From: Ampelocalamus luodianensis
Lineage: Eukaryota > Streptophyta > Magnoliopsida > Poales > Poaceae
Length of the DNA: 64,000 nucleotides
Assembly (NCBI GenBank): GCA_036346255.1
Contig: CM070618.1
Location: 59,841,655-59,905,654, forward strand
Direction of reading: 5' to 3'
A model generated the notes under the pieces. That model made no database searches and was not told where the DNA came from. It saw only the letters and a list, made by a program, of their open reading frames with translations. The translations under genes and the position numbers were made by a program. Below, one piece after another: positions 34,922 through 47,422 of the stretch. Numbering within the stretch: position 1 is the first letter of the stretch; every line of letters begins with the position of its first letter.

Positions 34922-37900
34922 TGTCGAACCCGGGAACGAAGGATCCCGAATTCTCTGTGTTTATACACTAGTCCAGGATTTCCAGTGTACACAGTCAACA
35001 AAAGTGATAGCAAACTCATATCACGCTCTTTATTATTAATATCTCAGAGTTTTATTACAACTGGGCTTGAGGCCAAATGAAAAAGAAATAACACAGCGGA
35101 AAAGTAGTAGTAGGCCACACGACTTGCCACATGCAATCGTCTGGGGACGTAGCCTATTCGTCAAGATCCTCACCGTCCTGATAGAGGTCTTCTCCTGAAT
35201 AAAGATTATTCAGCAAGAGTAAGCACAACTTCCGTGCTTGCAAGTTACACCCAATATGGAAAGTTTAATGCATGCATAAGGTAAACAAATGATAATGGCA
35301 GGGTTGTTTTGCATAAACAACGTTTTCAGATTAAATACCATTAATAATTTTCTAAGGCCAGTTTTAATATTATAACTGAAAACAACGATTAAGATGACAA
35401 TGAATAGTAGATAACCTCCATTAAATAAATAGTGAAGGATACCCTCCTAACACTTGGCTAACCGCCCCATTTTACCATAGGATTATCCATCCTAAAATCA
35501 TTTGTGGAAATCATTTTATAAACCAAAAACAAGTCTAACTTAGAGTGGCTTTGCTAGCATGTCCATGACCGCGGACACGGCTATTCGAATAGTTTCTACT
35601 ATGCAGAGTTTGTACAGCTTTACCCACACGATATAATATGCTTTTAATGTCGGCCAAAGCACGCTTCCGAAGGCGTGTGACTAAGCAATTATCATGAGGC
35701 CATTACAAAGCAGTATCTTAATGTATTTATGCCCGCTAAGGTTTCGCTACCATTGGACTAACCATCCTCCGGAAGCCCAGCCCCCTCTTGCGCCCGGTGG
35801 GACTAATGTCTAACCAACACCCACACATACAACATAGCATAAATAACACTAAGACACTACAGATTATTTAGCCAAATCTCTCCCATTCTAGACATGTGGT
35901 GGTACGGTTAGGCGTAGCAAAATACGCTCAAAGACCGGTCCTTAACTGGCTTGGGCGACTTTCCATTTAAATAAACCCATGGGCCTTAATCCTAACCAGA
36001 TTAGGCCCGTGCATGAACCTGCACCCACCATTCATCCATCTCGCCCAAGTCCAAACCTATTTTATTTTATTTGGAGTAAAACCTCTTTATCAACCTTTCG
36101 TGGTAAAACAATACCACCGAATCAATATAAAATCAAATTGTAAAGGATTTGGCTAAACCTTCCCGAATAAATGTGATCTAAGCATGGCTAAGCATATGAC
36201 AAGTTTTAGTAGTATTTTGCCTAAGGTGACATGGTATTCATATTCAATAATCAAATTGGTCGTACAATGGAGATTGGAATAACTATATACAAACAGGACA
36301 TTTAAACAATATATAAACATATGCATGCAATAGTAATTTAAAGACAGAAATTAAATAATTTAAAATACTAGGAACAACATGATCAATAGTGTAACTTGCC
36401 TTCGTTGAAGTCTTGAAATTTTAAATCGTCGGAAGGATCTAACTCTCCGGAGTCGTCGAGGTCTATACGTGAAATTACGACAAATTAACTCCAAATTCAA
36501 ATAGATTCAAAAACCCAGTTCAAAATAACTCCAAATTGAAATATTTTAGTTTAGTTAGCTAGATTATGATTTTAGACAAATTTTGCAACTTGAACCACCC
36601 AATTTGGAGTTCAGATGCAAAAGATATGAATTTTTGAAGTTTTAAACTAAATCTGCAATTTAATTGAATTTCTAGGATTAATTTTCTACTGGAAAACCAA
36701 TTATTGCGCACTGCTGACGTCATCGGCTGGGAATATTGAATTTCGACTGATTTATTTTCCTACGAGAAAATAACCTAGTGACTGACATGTGGACCCGCAG
36801 TCAATGGACTCGGTCCACGAGATGGTCAACGCCCACGGTGGGCTCGGTCCACCGCACAGTGCGTGCGGGTGTGAGTTGACGTGGCGGCGACGCGGCAGAA
36901 GTGACGACGTGGCGCCGACGTGGGGCGAGGTGGCAGCCACGAGGCGTGCCACGGAGGCATGTGGCCGGCGGCGGCTCGGGTGCATGCTTGCCGGCGACTG
37001 ACGGTGCTCGGCGAGTGTGTGTGGTGTCAACAGAGAGAGGGGAACGCGAGGGTACTGATGCTCACCGTAGATGCACAAAAGCGCGGCGGAGGGGTCGTCG
37101 GCGATGGGGTTAAGCGGCGGCGGTGCGGGGTTGTCGACGAAGAAGGAGGTCCGGAGGTCCTTGACGTGGGATGGTGCGCGCACCGGGTCGGCGGTGAAGT
37201 GCCGATGACGACGAAGTGGTCGTTGTCACCGGAGAGGCCTTGCCGGCGCCGGAAATGACGATTTCCCGAGCTTCAAGCGGCGGAGGAAAAACTCGAAATA
37301 CGGGGTGTAGAGAGAGACGGAGGTGGGGAAGTGAGGGGCGTCGAGGTTGGCGAGAGGAGGCGAGTCCGGGGCGCCTTTAAATAGGCCAAGGGCGGCACGG
37401 GATTGCCGTGGTGCTCACGAAGGTCTCGCGGTGTCTCCGGCGAATATCGCGAAATCGGGGAAGGAAAGGAAGGTGGGAGGTGTGATTGGGTGCGGGATCA
37501 GCTGACGATTTGATTGCTCGCGAGAAGTTAGCGATCGGGGCGTTGATTTGACGGATCCAGAAGCTTCCCGAGCCATGTCCATGGCGGTCGGTGCGGCGAG
37601 AAAAAGGAAAGGCGCGGGGAAGAAAGGAAAGAGGAGGAAGAAGGGGTACGCGGGCCCACCTGTTAGCGGTAGGGAAAGAAGGAAAGAGAGCGGGCGACGG
37701 CAGCCGTTTGATCGCCATCCAACGGCGGGAAAGGGTAAGGGTGCGCACGGGATTTGCTGGGCCGGTTGGGCCGTGTGGACGCTGGAAGAAAACGGGTCGG
37801 AGGTGGTTTCGGCCCGATGGCTGTTTGGGTTCTTATTTTGATTTTCAATTTAATTAAATACTGATAATTCAATTAGGCTTTAGAATAAAGCAAATTAAGT

Positions 37901-38097
37901 CCAAAAATTCTGAGAAAATTCACAGAAATTCTCTAGAGCATTTAGGACTTAAATAAAATATCTTCAGCTATTTTGTGGTAATAGATTTTGCAAACAAATT
38001 TGCTTAGCTTTAATTTAATTAAGGAAAAGCTTCTGAAAATTCCAGAAAATCCACAAAATGAACAAATTTTAATTTCTTCAAAATTTGGGCTGTTACA
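34922..38097 (-). repeat. G2 5' LTR, full length
   Basis: It runs from TGTAACAGCCC at 38097 to GGGTTCGACA at 34922 on the minus strand. The GC-rich middle (36780-37760) is what the 3' LTR has lost. A TATA-like TATTTAAA lies at 37377-37384, reading left. The palindrome CTATTCGAATAG is at 35581-35592. Confidence 0.93.
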
Positions 38098-39865
38098 ACT
38101 TGTAATTAAACATTTGACTGAAATCCCATAACAATGCAGGACACTATAAATTTATAAAGCATCAGGTAACAATAATGCATTCAATGATAAATTCAGCACT
38201 CAGTATAAATTCAAGACTTTGCACTATAAATGATATTAAAGACTTTGCACTATAAATTCATCATTTAGTAACAACAATGCAAGACACTATAAATTCAACA
38301 CTTTGCACTATAAAATGATATTGGTTGTATAACAAATCAAGTTTGATACAGACTTGGAAGTAGTACCACCCACTAGTTGCTCTCTACGACGCTTTGAGAA
38401 AATGGAATGGTGTGAACATCATCCTCTTCATCTTCTTCCTGAAAAGATGCATAATATTCGAGTTAGCCATGGCATAAGCAAAATCAAAATTGACAAATAT
38501 TGCAATACAGATGAACCTACCACAATTATAGGAGGTCTCATGTCATCATGTGCACCTCTTATCCAGCTAGACGCACACACCAAATATTGAACCATAGCCA
38601 AACATAGAGAGCTCAGATAGTCATTTAGTACTCTACCTCTAGCACTGAAAGTTGATTATGAAGTTACACTACTAGCTGGTACAGTCAACAAATTCTTAGC
38701 CATGTTTGACACAACTGGAAATCTATGTGCATTCAAATTCCACCACTCAAGCAATTTGAAGCCTTTGTTATCTAAACTCTCATTCACTTCATCTAGGTAG
38801 ATTAGCAACTCTGACTTTGAAGGCTTGGTAGAAGTGGAACGCAAGAATAACTGAAACTGAAATGAGACTGATGATAATGAGCTACTTGTACCCATAGTTG
38901 AATAGGAGGTTACATCACCTCTGTTGCCCACTTTGTTGTGCCAATGATCCATCTCAAACTGTGAATACAAATCTTCCAATTCGACCGTGACATCATCAAG
39001 CTCTTTTGCAGCTTTTGAGAGCTCATACATTTGGTTGAAGCACCAACTAATGAATCTCATCTTAAACTTGGGATCAAGAATAGTAGCAAGGACCATGACA
39101 TTGTTCTTTTCTTCCCAATACTTGTCAAACTTTTCCAACATTACTGCAGCCATTTTCTTCAAATGATCATCTCCAGAAGTAATTACAGCTCTTAATGCAA
39201 TCTTGACATTAACTATGTAGGGATAAAAAATATTCGCCATTGGATAAGTTGATCGAGAAAATGCACTAGTCATTTCAGACAAGGACTTCAATATTGGTGC
39301 AATTTTTTCATAAAATGCCCAATCTTGACCAGATTGTTACCATTGGTAATTTGCATCTGTGTTGGCATAACACACTAAAGCGTCCTTATAAGCAATGCAT
39401 ACTGACAATATTTTGTATGTTGAACTCCATCGTGAGGACACATCAAGGCTCAACCCAGGGCCAATTTGCAAAGCAAGTGATGAACAAATTTGTAAGAATT
39501 TGTGCATACAAGATGGAAACTTCTTTATATACTTTACTGTTTCCCTGGGCTTGTTTATCAAAGGTGCTAATAGTAATAGAGCCATCATTAACAACCAAAT
39601 TCACTATATGAGCACAACATCGAACATAAAAATACTTGGCAATGAAACGATCTGATCATCTAGCAGCAAATTTGGCCATTAAACTACGTACAGCAATAGT
39701 ATTTGAGGTAGCGTTATCAAGAGTAAGTGTGATAATCTTATCCTCTGTCCTCCATTCAGCAATGCAATCAAAGACAGCCTGAGCTATGACAACCTCGCTG
39801 TGTGGAGGACCCAATTCAATAAAGTTTAGCACATGACATTGCATAACCCAATTTGTATCAGTATG

Positions 39866-40776
39866 GAGTACCCAAGAAGATCGTGTCGGATTGAGGATCT
39901 CAATTCACCTCTAGATTCTGGTAGAAACTACACAGCGTTCTGGGCACTAATCTGAATTTCAGTACAGCCTACCATCCATAGACAGATAGCCAAACAGAAA
40001 GAGTAAATCAAATCCTAGAAGATATGTTGAGAGCCTGCACTCTAGAGAACCAGACCAGCTGGGATCAATGTTACCTTATGTAGAATTTTCTTACAACAAC
40101 AGTCATCAATCAAGTTTGCAGATGTCTTCGTTTGAAGCCCTTTACGGAAGAAAGTGCAAAACACCTTTGTATTGGACTGAAACAGGAGAAGGACAAGTAC
40201 TCAAACCTGATATCCTGAAGGAAGCCGAAGATCAAGTTAAGTCAATCAGAGAAAAGCTAAGGACAACTCAAACCAGGCAGAAAAGTTATGCTGATAACCA
40301 TCGCCGAGATTTAGCTTTTGCACCTGAAGATCATGTGTATCTAAAAGTTTCTCCTCTCAAAGGAATGCGTCGTTTCAGAGTCATTAGGAAGCTTGCACCC
40401 AGATACATTGGACATTTTTCGGTTCTAGTCAAAAGAAGAGAAGTTGCTTACAAATTAGAGCTCCCACCGTGGCTATCAGATGTGCATGATGTCTTCCATA
40501 TGTCCCAGTTGAAGAAGTGTCTGCGTGTACCAGAAGAGAAGATGTCGCTAGAAGCAGTTGACCAGCAAGAAGATCTCACTTACAAGGAGTAGCCCATCAA
40601 GATTTTGGAAGTGTCAAAGCGAGCAACAAGAAGTAAGATCATTCGATTATGCAAAGTTCAGTGGAGCAATCACACTGAAGAGAAAGCCACATGGGAGCGT
40701 GAAGAGGACCTGAAGGCCGAATTCCTGCACCTATTCTCTAGTCAGCCCGAATCTCGGGGTCGATATTCCCTTTAAG
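39866..40776 (+). pseudogene. G3 integrase core (part) and chromodomain
   Basis: The frame at 40068-40592 has PYVEFSYNNSHQ, FEALYGRKCKTPLYW, VYLKVSPLKGMRRF and VHDVFHMSQLKKCL. A TAG at 40590-40592 interrupts YKE-PIKILE. The chromodomain follows (KRATRSKIIRLCKVQW, ATWERE). Upstream, at 39866-40067, the D and E catalytic pieces (IVSD, TERVNQILEDMLRA) are in shifted frames. Confidence 0.9.
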
Positions 40777-40783
40777 GGGGTAG
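40749..40783 (+). other. G3 post-pol hairpin and polypurine tract
   Basis: The dyad GAATCTCGGGGTCGATATTC (40749-40768) has one mismatch in the stem. The purine tract with AAGGGGG and the LTR start TGTAACATCC at 40787 follow. The arrangement is the same as in G1 and G2. Confidence 0.85.
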
Positions 40784-40786
40784 GTT

Positions 40787-43700
40787 TGTAACATCCTAGT
40801 TTTTCTGAGCTTTTTGAAAATTTTCAAAATAAAAATAACCATTTGATTTATTGAAGTCATAAAACTTAACTTGAGATTTTGGGAAAATAAAATGGTTTAA
40901 ATGACTATATCAAATTTCAACTAATTCGAAATTTTGGTTTGTTTTGAGTTTGCTGGATTTCTTGGTTTTTGAAGCTCTGTGTCTCTGTTTCCTCCTCCTC
41001 CTCATGACCTCCTTAGGACCTCTCCTCAGGACCTCCTCCTCGGGACCTCTTAGTCACGACCACCCCCTTGGTCGCGACCTCCCTCTTGGATTCGACCAGC
41101 TCCACCTGTCAACTCTGCTCACCTTCTTCCTCCCGCTGCGTCACTGCTGTCGTGAAAGTATTCGCGCATTAAATACTGTTGTGTCGCATCAAATGCTGTC
41201 GCCTCCGCTGTGATCGTCCCCTCTTTGGTCTCCTCCCTACCTGCCCCAATCCCCTCCCTCACCTGTCGGCCGTGCGCCCTGGTCATCTTCCACCTCCGCT
41301 CGGGTCAGCACCGTGCGTACTTTCACACCAGCTCACCTACCCTCGTCGCGCGTATTGAATGCGGCGTCCTCCGGTTACAGTCACCCACTCTCCCTCTCCA
41401 GACCTCCCCACACCTATATAAGGCACCAGGGAGCCCTCTTGCCCTCCTCTTATTTTCCCTTCAACTCTTTCTCTCTCTGTCCTGGTGAGTTTCCCTGTGC
41501 TCTGACTTCCCTCTCAGTCGAACCTCCTTCCGAGAGCCCGTTCTCCTCCATTCGAACTCCAATTCGAGTGATTCCTTTTTCCAAACTCCTCTAGTTTCTT
41601 CCTCTTGCTGTTTGTGCTAATTTGGTATTTATTGGGATTTTATTTGTAGTTGTTTTAGTTACTTATTTGGCTTTGTTCGTGCGTGTAGATTCCGACGTTT
41701 TGGAAGACTTCGTGGACGACCTCGACAGAAGCATCCCAACTCTTCATCGAAGGCAAGTCATAGACCTTTGATCATATTGAACCTATTTTATAAAAGTATA
41801 TTGTTTCTTATCAACATTTATGGCTAGTTGTATAAAACTGATTTGGGAACTAGCTAAATATCTACTCGACAGTATGCCTCCTTGATAAATTGCAAACGAC
41901 ATGTTGACATGTACCCTTGGACACCATAGGGTAGGTAATCTTAGTTGGACATTGTTATAATACCAACATAGGTGCATATTATGCTTAGTCATGCTTTAGT
42001 TATTGTAACATCCTAAAATTTGGTTTGTTTTGAAGTTTTAAAAGAAAAATAACCATTTGAATTTTCTGGCAAAAGTTAAAGCTTAATATGAATTTTCAGA
42101 GTTCAAAAACAATTTAATATGATTAATGTCAACATCAACTATATTAAAATTTATTTTATTTGGGTTCTATGTGCTTGGATGTATTTTCTAGAATTTTTCC
42201 GAGTGTATTTGCTATTTGCTATTTGGAGTTTCGGTTATTTTCTAAAAAGAAAAACTAATCTTAAATCTCATATTTTGTCTTGGGCCGAATCTTTCCTCAA
42301 CCCGATTCTTTTCTCGTTGGCTCAGCCCATCCTTCTTTTCTATCCGGCCCGCTCGTTTCTCAGCCGAAGCCCAGCCCGTTTTCCTTCTTAGCCCTGTCCC
42401 ATTTCTCTCATGCGTTGCCGACCGAGCCGGCCTTTTCTTCGTTTTCCTTCTGCGCGAGTCAGCCTTGGGTTGCATCTCCTTTTCATTTCGTCAGCCCAGC
42501 TGAACTCCTCTCCCTTCCTTTTTCTTGTGTCACTGCCGCGTGGGCCCCGCCTTGGCCAGCTCCTCATTGTCTTCAAGCTGCACTCTCGAGTCTAAGAAGG
42601 ACACGCTCTACAGCGCCGCCGGTCCTCTATCTCTGTCTCCCTCTCCGACACTATAAAAAGGGCCGCACCCATGTCAATTTGTGCGCATTATTCTTCTCTA
42701 CCAAAACCCTAAAATCCCAATCTAGTTCTTCTCCTTTTTGCGCCGTATTTCGCCAAAACACAGAGCCGCCGCCGAAGCTTCGTCAACGTGGGATTGCGCC
42801 ACCGTTGGACCTCCTCAGCCCGCGTCGTCTTCTCCGTCGGGTCCGCAATAGCACGGTCTACACTGTGACGCCTCCGCCTTCGATCACGGACCGCTCCTTC
42901 GCCATTGTCATCTTCGTCCGACAAACCGACCGCCGCTGCCCTTGACCGATCTTTATCCCAGTGAGCTCCTCCGCTCTTTCTTGCGCGTCACAATGCGTGC
43001 CAGGTTATTCTCATCTAATCCCCATCTGTTCGTGTCTCTTCGTCACCGAGGTTTCTTCATTGCCGCCAAACCTGAGGACCTCGCTGCCGCCAAAGTCACT
43101 GTTGTCGTCGTCTCACCACCGCCGGTGCCAAGCTATCACCTCCAGAAGTGTCCTTGTGCTCCCTGGAGTCCGTTTCGTCACTTCACCGGATTTGTATCGC
43201 CTCCGTCACCTTGCCACCGGCCATGGTGTCGCTCCAGAGCTCCCCTCCCCTTCGGTTTCTCTCTTTGCTCATGTGGCAAGCCACCCCACCCTCCACCTCT
43301 GTGCCACCGCGGATCCTTGGCCCATGTGGCATACCAGTCAATAGCCCATGTGGCATCCAAATCATCTCTATTAGCAGCCATGTGGCGAACTAAACACCCA
43401 CCCGAGCCTAAACCTAGTCCATGGTGCACCAAGTCATTGACCAGTGGGTCCCACCCGTCAGATTTGTTTTCTTTTCGGCTTATATTTCTTGCTGACGTCA
43501 GCTGATGTAATAATTATCTTTTCCTTTAGAAAAGTAATTCCAGTAAATCCTTAAATTGTGATTTTTATAATTTTATGTGATTTCAATCTTCTAAAGCCCA
43601 TATCTTTTGCATCCGAACTCCGATTGAGTCCATTCAAATTCCTAAATTTATCTAAATTCGAGATCTATTTATATAAAATTTTTATTTAATTTTTAGAGTT

Positions 43701-46656
43701 TGTTTTCTCTCTGTTATTTATTTATTTGGTTTATTTGCTTGTTTTGCGAGTAGACGTTGATACTTCGGGAAGCTTTGAGCAAGGAGTAGCACACCAAGAT
43801 CAAGATTAATCCCAGGATTTATTCCAAGGCAATTCGTGGTCCTTTGATCATATTGAACCTATGATTGCAAAAGTATATTATTTTATACAATTGCATACTA
43901 TCTTTATATAAATGTTTTTGGGATTAGTTATGATCTGTTGTCATTATGCCTCCATTGATTATTTGAATGTCATGAATCCTTTGTCGCCTTAGAATGGGTA
44001 ACTTTTAGTTGGATATATTTGTATTGCCAACATGGGTATCGTATCAATGCTTAGTTCAGCTTAGTTACGATGGGTTTGTCATCATATGTGTCATAATGAT
44101 TAATCTTGACTTAATGAAATATGGAACCGTGGTGGTGAGCCATTCTTGTTAAAATTTGTGTACCATGACGGGGTTAGTCATGGGTTTTAGTTGAACAAAA
44201 TGGTTTTTGCTCGGACGAGTGGTTGGTGGATAGTGGGTGTGTCGATTTAGCACATTTTGGTTGTGGTAGACTCGCCTGAGTAATTTGTCAAGGACTTAAT
44301 CTTGTGCGTCATTGAACCGGCCTTAACCATACAACCATATGCCTGATGGGACGGGCCTAGCTGACTAATTAGCAATGTCTTAATTTTGGTTCTGTTATGT
44401 GAAGTGTGAGTTATGGGAAACGTATTCTCACGGTGGCGCAAGAGGGTGGCCCTGTCTGGTCGGAAAGACATTCAGTGTTGAAACCTTAGCGGGCAGAACT
44501 GGGTTAAGAAGGAGCTTTGTTAAAGCCTTGTGATGATCACTTAGTCGCACACCTCGGAAGTGTGTTAAATTGACATTATAAGTTGATCTATCTCTTGTGG
44601 GTCAAGCTGTACAACCTCTGCAGAGTGTAAAACTATTCAAATAACCGTGTCCGCGATTATGGACGTGTCCGGGGATTTCACACGGGAGATAGAGTTTCTT
44701 CAAAAATGTGTCGAAGTGTGGATGGGAAGTTCACTTGATGAATATAATGTTCGTTTGGTGAATAGGTCATTCACTTGGTGGTTTGTGTCGATTGGTGAAT
44801 AGGGATTCACTTATCGTTGGTTTGGTTGGGAGTGAATGGGAAGTTCACTAGTCGTTCAAAACAATTGTTTATTTATTGAATATTGTTTTCAATTCAGCAT
44901 TTCAATCTATTTATTGTATTTATCGTAAATGTTGTTTTCCGCAAAAGAGCCATACATCTAACCTTTGTTCAGGCCCTGTATGAATACTATTTGCATATAT
45001 TTCCCCACGGCTTGCTGAGTACATTCAAAGTACTCATGGCTTTATGCCCTCTGTTTGATCAGCAGTGGAGGGAGAATATCAAGCTGCTCAAGAGTTCTTC
45101 GCCCAAGAGGACCATGAAGGTTTTGCGGATTAGGATGGGTTCTCCACTCGATTGCCTGTGGGCATGTTGATTGGCCATTTTAAGAGTTTATTTCCGTTGC
45201 AAGAGTTTATTTGTTTCTTTAGCCCTGCGTGGCAAGTTAAGCAAACGTTGACCATAAGGTTCAGTTATTATTATTATTTGTTATTTTGAGATCTTTTTAG
45301 TTAAATCGAATAAATAGATGGTATTTCATCATTGTTTCCTGTGTGAGCTAGCTACTGATCTGGGACTAGTTCAGAATACACAGAGGGTTCCTGAGATGTA
45401 TTTTCGGGTCCCGACAGTTATCCGAAGGGATTCTTGATCATACTCATAGAATGTTAAACTTAACTAAATGATATATAGAATTGTGGTGGAGCCACTGCTT
45501 TTAAAAGATGTTGTGTCATGGCAAGGGTTGTCATTTGGCTAGGTTAAACCCAAAATAATTTCTTACTCAAGCTAATGATCGTGCAGTAAAGGGGGTGCAG
45601 GAAGCACATTGGGATGTGGTTGTTTCGCCTGAGTAGCCTCTGAGAACTTAACTTTGTGGGCTATTGATCTTGGCAATACCATGCAACCACAATTTCATTT
45701 ATGGGGTGGACTGAGTTAACTAATTAGCAATGCTTTGAGTTAGTTCTGTTTTAGTTGAGAATAGCACAAGAGGGGGCCAGGAAGGCGAATTCTTAGTGAG
45801 CAGAATCGAGTCAAAATAGAGCTTTGTAAAGGCCTTGACATATTCTTTAGACGGCTCACCTAAGGTAGTGAGTGGTGGTTTCGACGAATGCCAAACCAAC
45901 TAGAGAAGTCGTGTTATGTGGTTAAAGTTTTTACAACCTCTGCAGAGTGTAAAACTATTCGAATAGGCGTGTCCTCGATTATGAACAATGCCTGGTGATA
46001 TCACACGAGGGGTAGCTTTTCTCAAAAAGGTAGTCGTGGGCATTCACGAGTGGTCGTGGGAGTGGTCTGGGAAATGAAAAGGGTGTTCACAAGCTATTTC
46101 AAAAAACTTATTTACTTATGTATTAATCTTTCAACCTGTGCTTTGCAATCTACTTATTGTATTTCTAGTCAATACTGCTTTCTGCAAATTAACCATAAAG
46201 CTGTTTTTGTCAAGCCCTACATGAATATTATTTGTATATAATTCCCCACGGCTTGCTGAGTACATTCAAAATACTCACGGTTGTATGCCCTCTGTTTGAT
46301 CAGCAGAGGAGGGTGAACCAGGGAACTCAGAGTGCTATGAAGAGGAGTACTTTGAAGACCTTGCAAGCTAGGTCGCGTCCTCCACTCGATTGCCTGTGGG
46401 CATGTCAGATGGCTTCTGCAGATATTTTGTTCTCCGCTACTTGTAACCTCTTGGTGTTTAGCCCTGCGTGGTAACTCTGTAACAACTCTGACCATAAGGT
46501 CTTTTGCTAATAGTAATATTAATTTGTCTGCTTATTCTTTGGTTTGTTGTATGGATATGATTTTATCTTTGTTGAGACTGTGTGAGCTAGCCACTGATCA
46601 TGGGACTAGTTAGGTTTGCACAGAGGAACCTGAGGTTGCTACTTGGGGTCCCGACA
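40787..46656 (+). repeat. G3 3' LTR, interrupted by a solo LTR
   Basis: It starts TGTAACATCCTAG and ends GGGTCCCGACA. Without the insertion at 42004-45416 and one target copy it is about 2.45 kb. A TATA-like TATATAA lies at 41415-41421. The palindrome CTATTCGAATAG lies at 45955-45966. Confidence 0.9.
42004..45416 (+). mobile_element. Solo Ty3/gypsy LTR inside the G3 LTR
   Basis: It begins TGTAACATCC and ends GGTCCCGACA, with target duplication GTTAT at 41999-42003 and 45417-45421. No internal coding region is present, so unequal recombination has removed the element body. A TATA box (TATAAAAAG, 42652-42660) and a GC-rich leader are preserved. A diverged copy of the shared palindrome (CTATTCAAATAA) lies at 44633-44644. 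The ORFs at 42280-43505 are open by composition and look non-coding. Confidence 0.93.
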
Positions 46657-47422
46657 CAAACGCATGTAGCAAAGGTTTTGGTTAGAGGTCCACAAATCTC
46701 AAGTTAAACTAATATGAGAGACACTTTTGAGACTCTTCCTAAGGACTTCCCTCTCTGATTCATAAATCTTGATGCATTCACTTCTTATCATCTTTCTACC
46801 GATGAACTGATATAATGGATTTAAGTACCTCATCAACACATTAAACTAAGTGCGCTCGACCATCCTAAAGGGATACTCATGGACAATTAGCATCTTAGTA
46901 ATAATTCGATGAGTTTCATCTTGATCATATTCCCTAGGAGTAGAAACAATAGGTAAACTAGTCTCAATTCCCATGGCAGGACCAAAGTTGAGGTTCGCTT
47001 GAGCTTTCATCTTAGCCACCTTGTTCATATATGATGTGCACTTCGGTATATGCCTCATAAGATGTGAAGTTGCACCCCCTTGTTTATAAGACATGAGTTT
47101 GTAGCAGAATCTACACTTTGCTCTTGTATCGATCTCCCATTTCTTTGTCTTCGATGGAACATTCACATATCTTCCAACAATCTGATCTTTATTTCTGTCT
47201 CCCAGTTGCCTTTGGAGATCCCTTCCGCCTTTTTGCCTCCCTCTTTGATCTTCCTTGAGACACGATAGTACCATCTTCTATCAATGCCACAGCGGCTTGT
47301 TCATCACCATTTGAACTTGAAGAGTCCACTGAAACATGTCCTTATTCCCGCTCCTTGTCAGATGGTACAACATCATGATCATCATGAGCCAAATCCTCCC
47401 AATCCGCATCCACACTCGACGA

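Larger units (their letters stand above)
27791..38097 (-). mobile_element. G2: Ty3/gypsy chromovirus retrotransposon inside the hAT element
   Basis: The target duplication ACTTG (27786-27790 and 38098-38102) brackets two LTRs: a 1743-bp one at left (27791-29533) and a 3176-bp one at right (34922-38097). Primer site, leader ORF, gag, protease, reverse transcriptase, RNase H, integrase and chromodomain follow from right to left. Protein motifs put it in the same clade as G1. The left LTR is shorter because of two internal deletions. The coding region has many frame breaks. Confidence 0.95.
39866..46656 (+). mobile_element. G3: 5'-truncated Ty3/gypsy element inside the hAT transposase
   Basis: It starts abruptly in the integrase core (GVPKKIVSD) at about 39866 and runs through the chromodomain, hairpin, polypurine tract and a complete 3' LTR. 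Its 5' LTR, gag and most of pol are missing. hAT coding sequence stops on both sides at almost the same codon, so only a few hAT bases went with the deletion. No target duplication remains, as expected after truncation. Confidence 0.88.
38373..47422 (-). pseudogene. hAT transposase (BED zinc finger, hAT dimerisation domain), split by G3
   Basis: The visible coding DNA is 47422-46657, then (after the G3 insertion) 39865-38521, and a last exon 38438-38373. The acceptor TTTATCACAG before 47422 implies at least one exon upstream, which I cannot place. The N-terminal part has a BED finger: CRFCYKLMSYKQGGATSHLM, then RHIPKC. The middle has DLWTSNQNLCYM, NWVMQCHVLNFIELGPPHS and LDNATSN. The C-terminal part has VLATILDPKFKMRFISWCF, LLEWWNLNAHRFPVVSNMA and SARGRVL, which is the dimerisation domain. 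The last intron is GT-AG, phase 0, and the final exon is acidic. Breaks include TAA at 38656-38658 where the family has Glu, another stop near 39330, and frameshifts at 39600-39650 and near 47240. It would have cut and pasted the element by binding the TIRs. Confidence 0.9.

Noticed and set aside
42280..43505. Long overlapping Pro/Ser/Arg-rich ORFs in the solo LTR
   Set aside because: Several frames are open at once and codon use follows GC/CT-rich composition. The region is an LTR leader.
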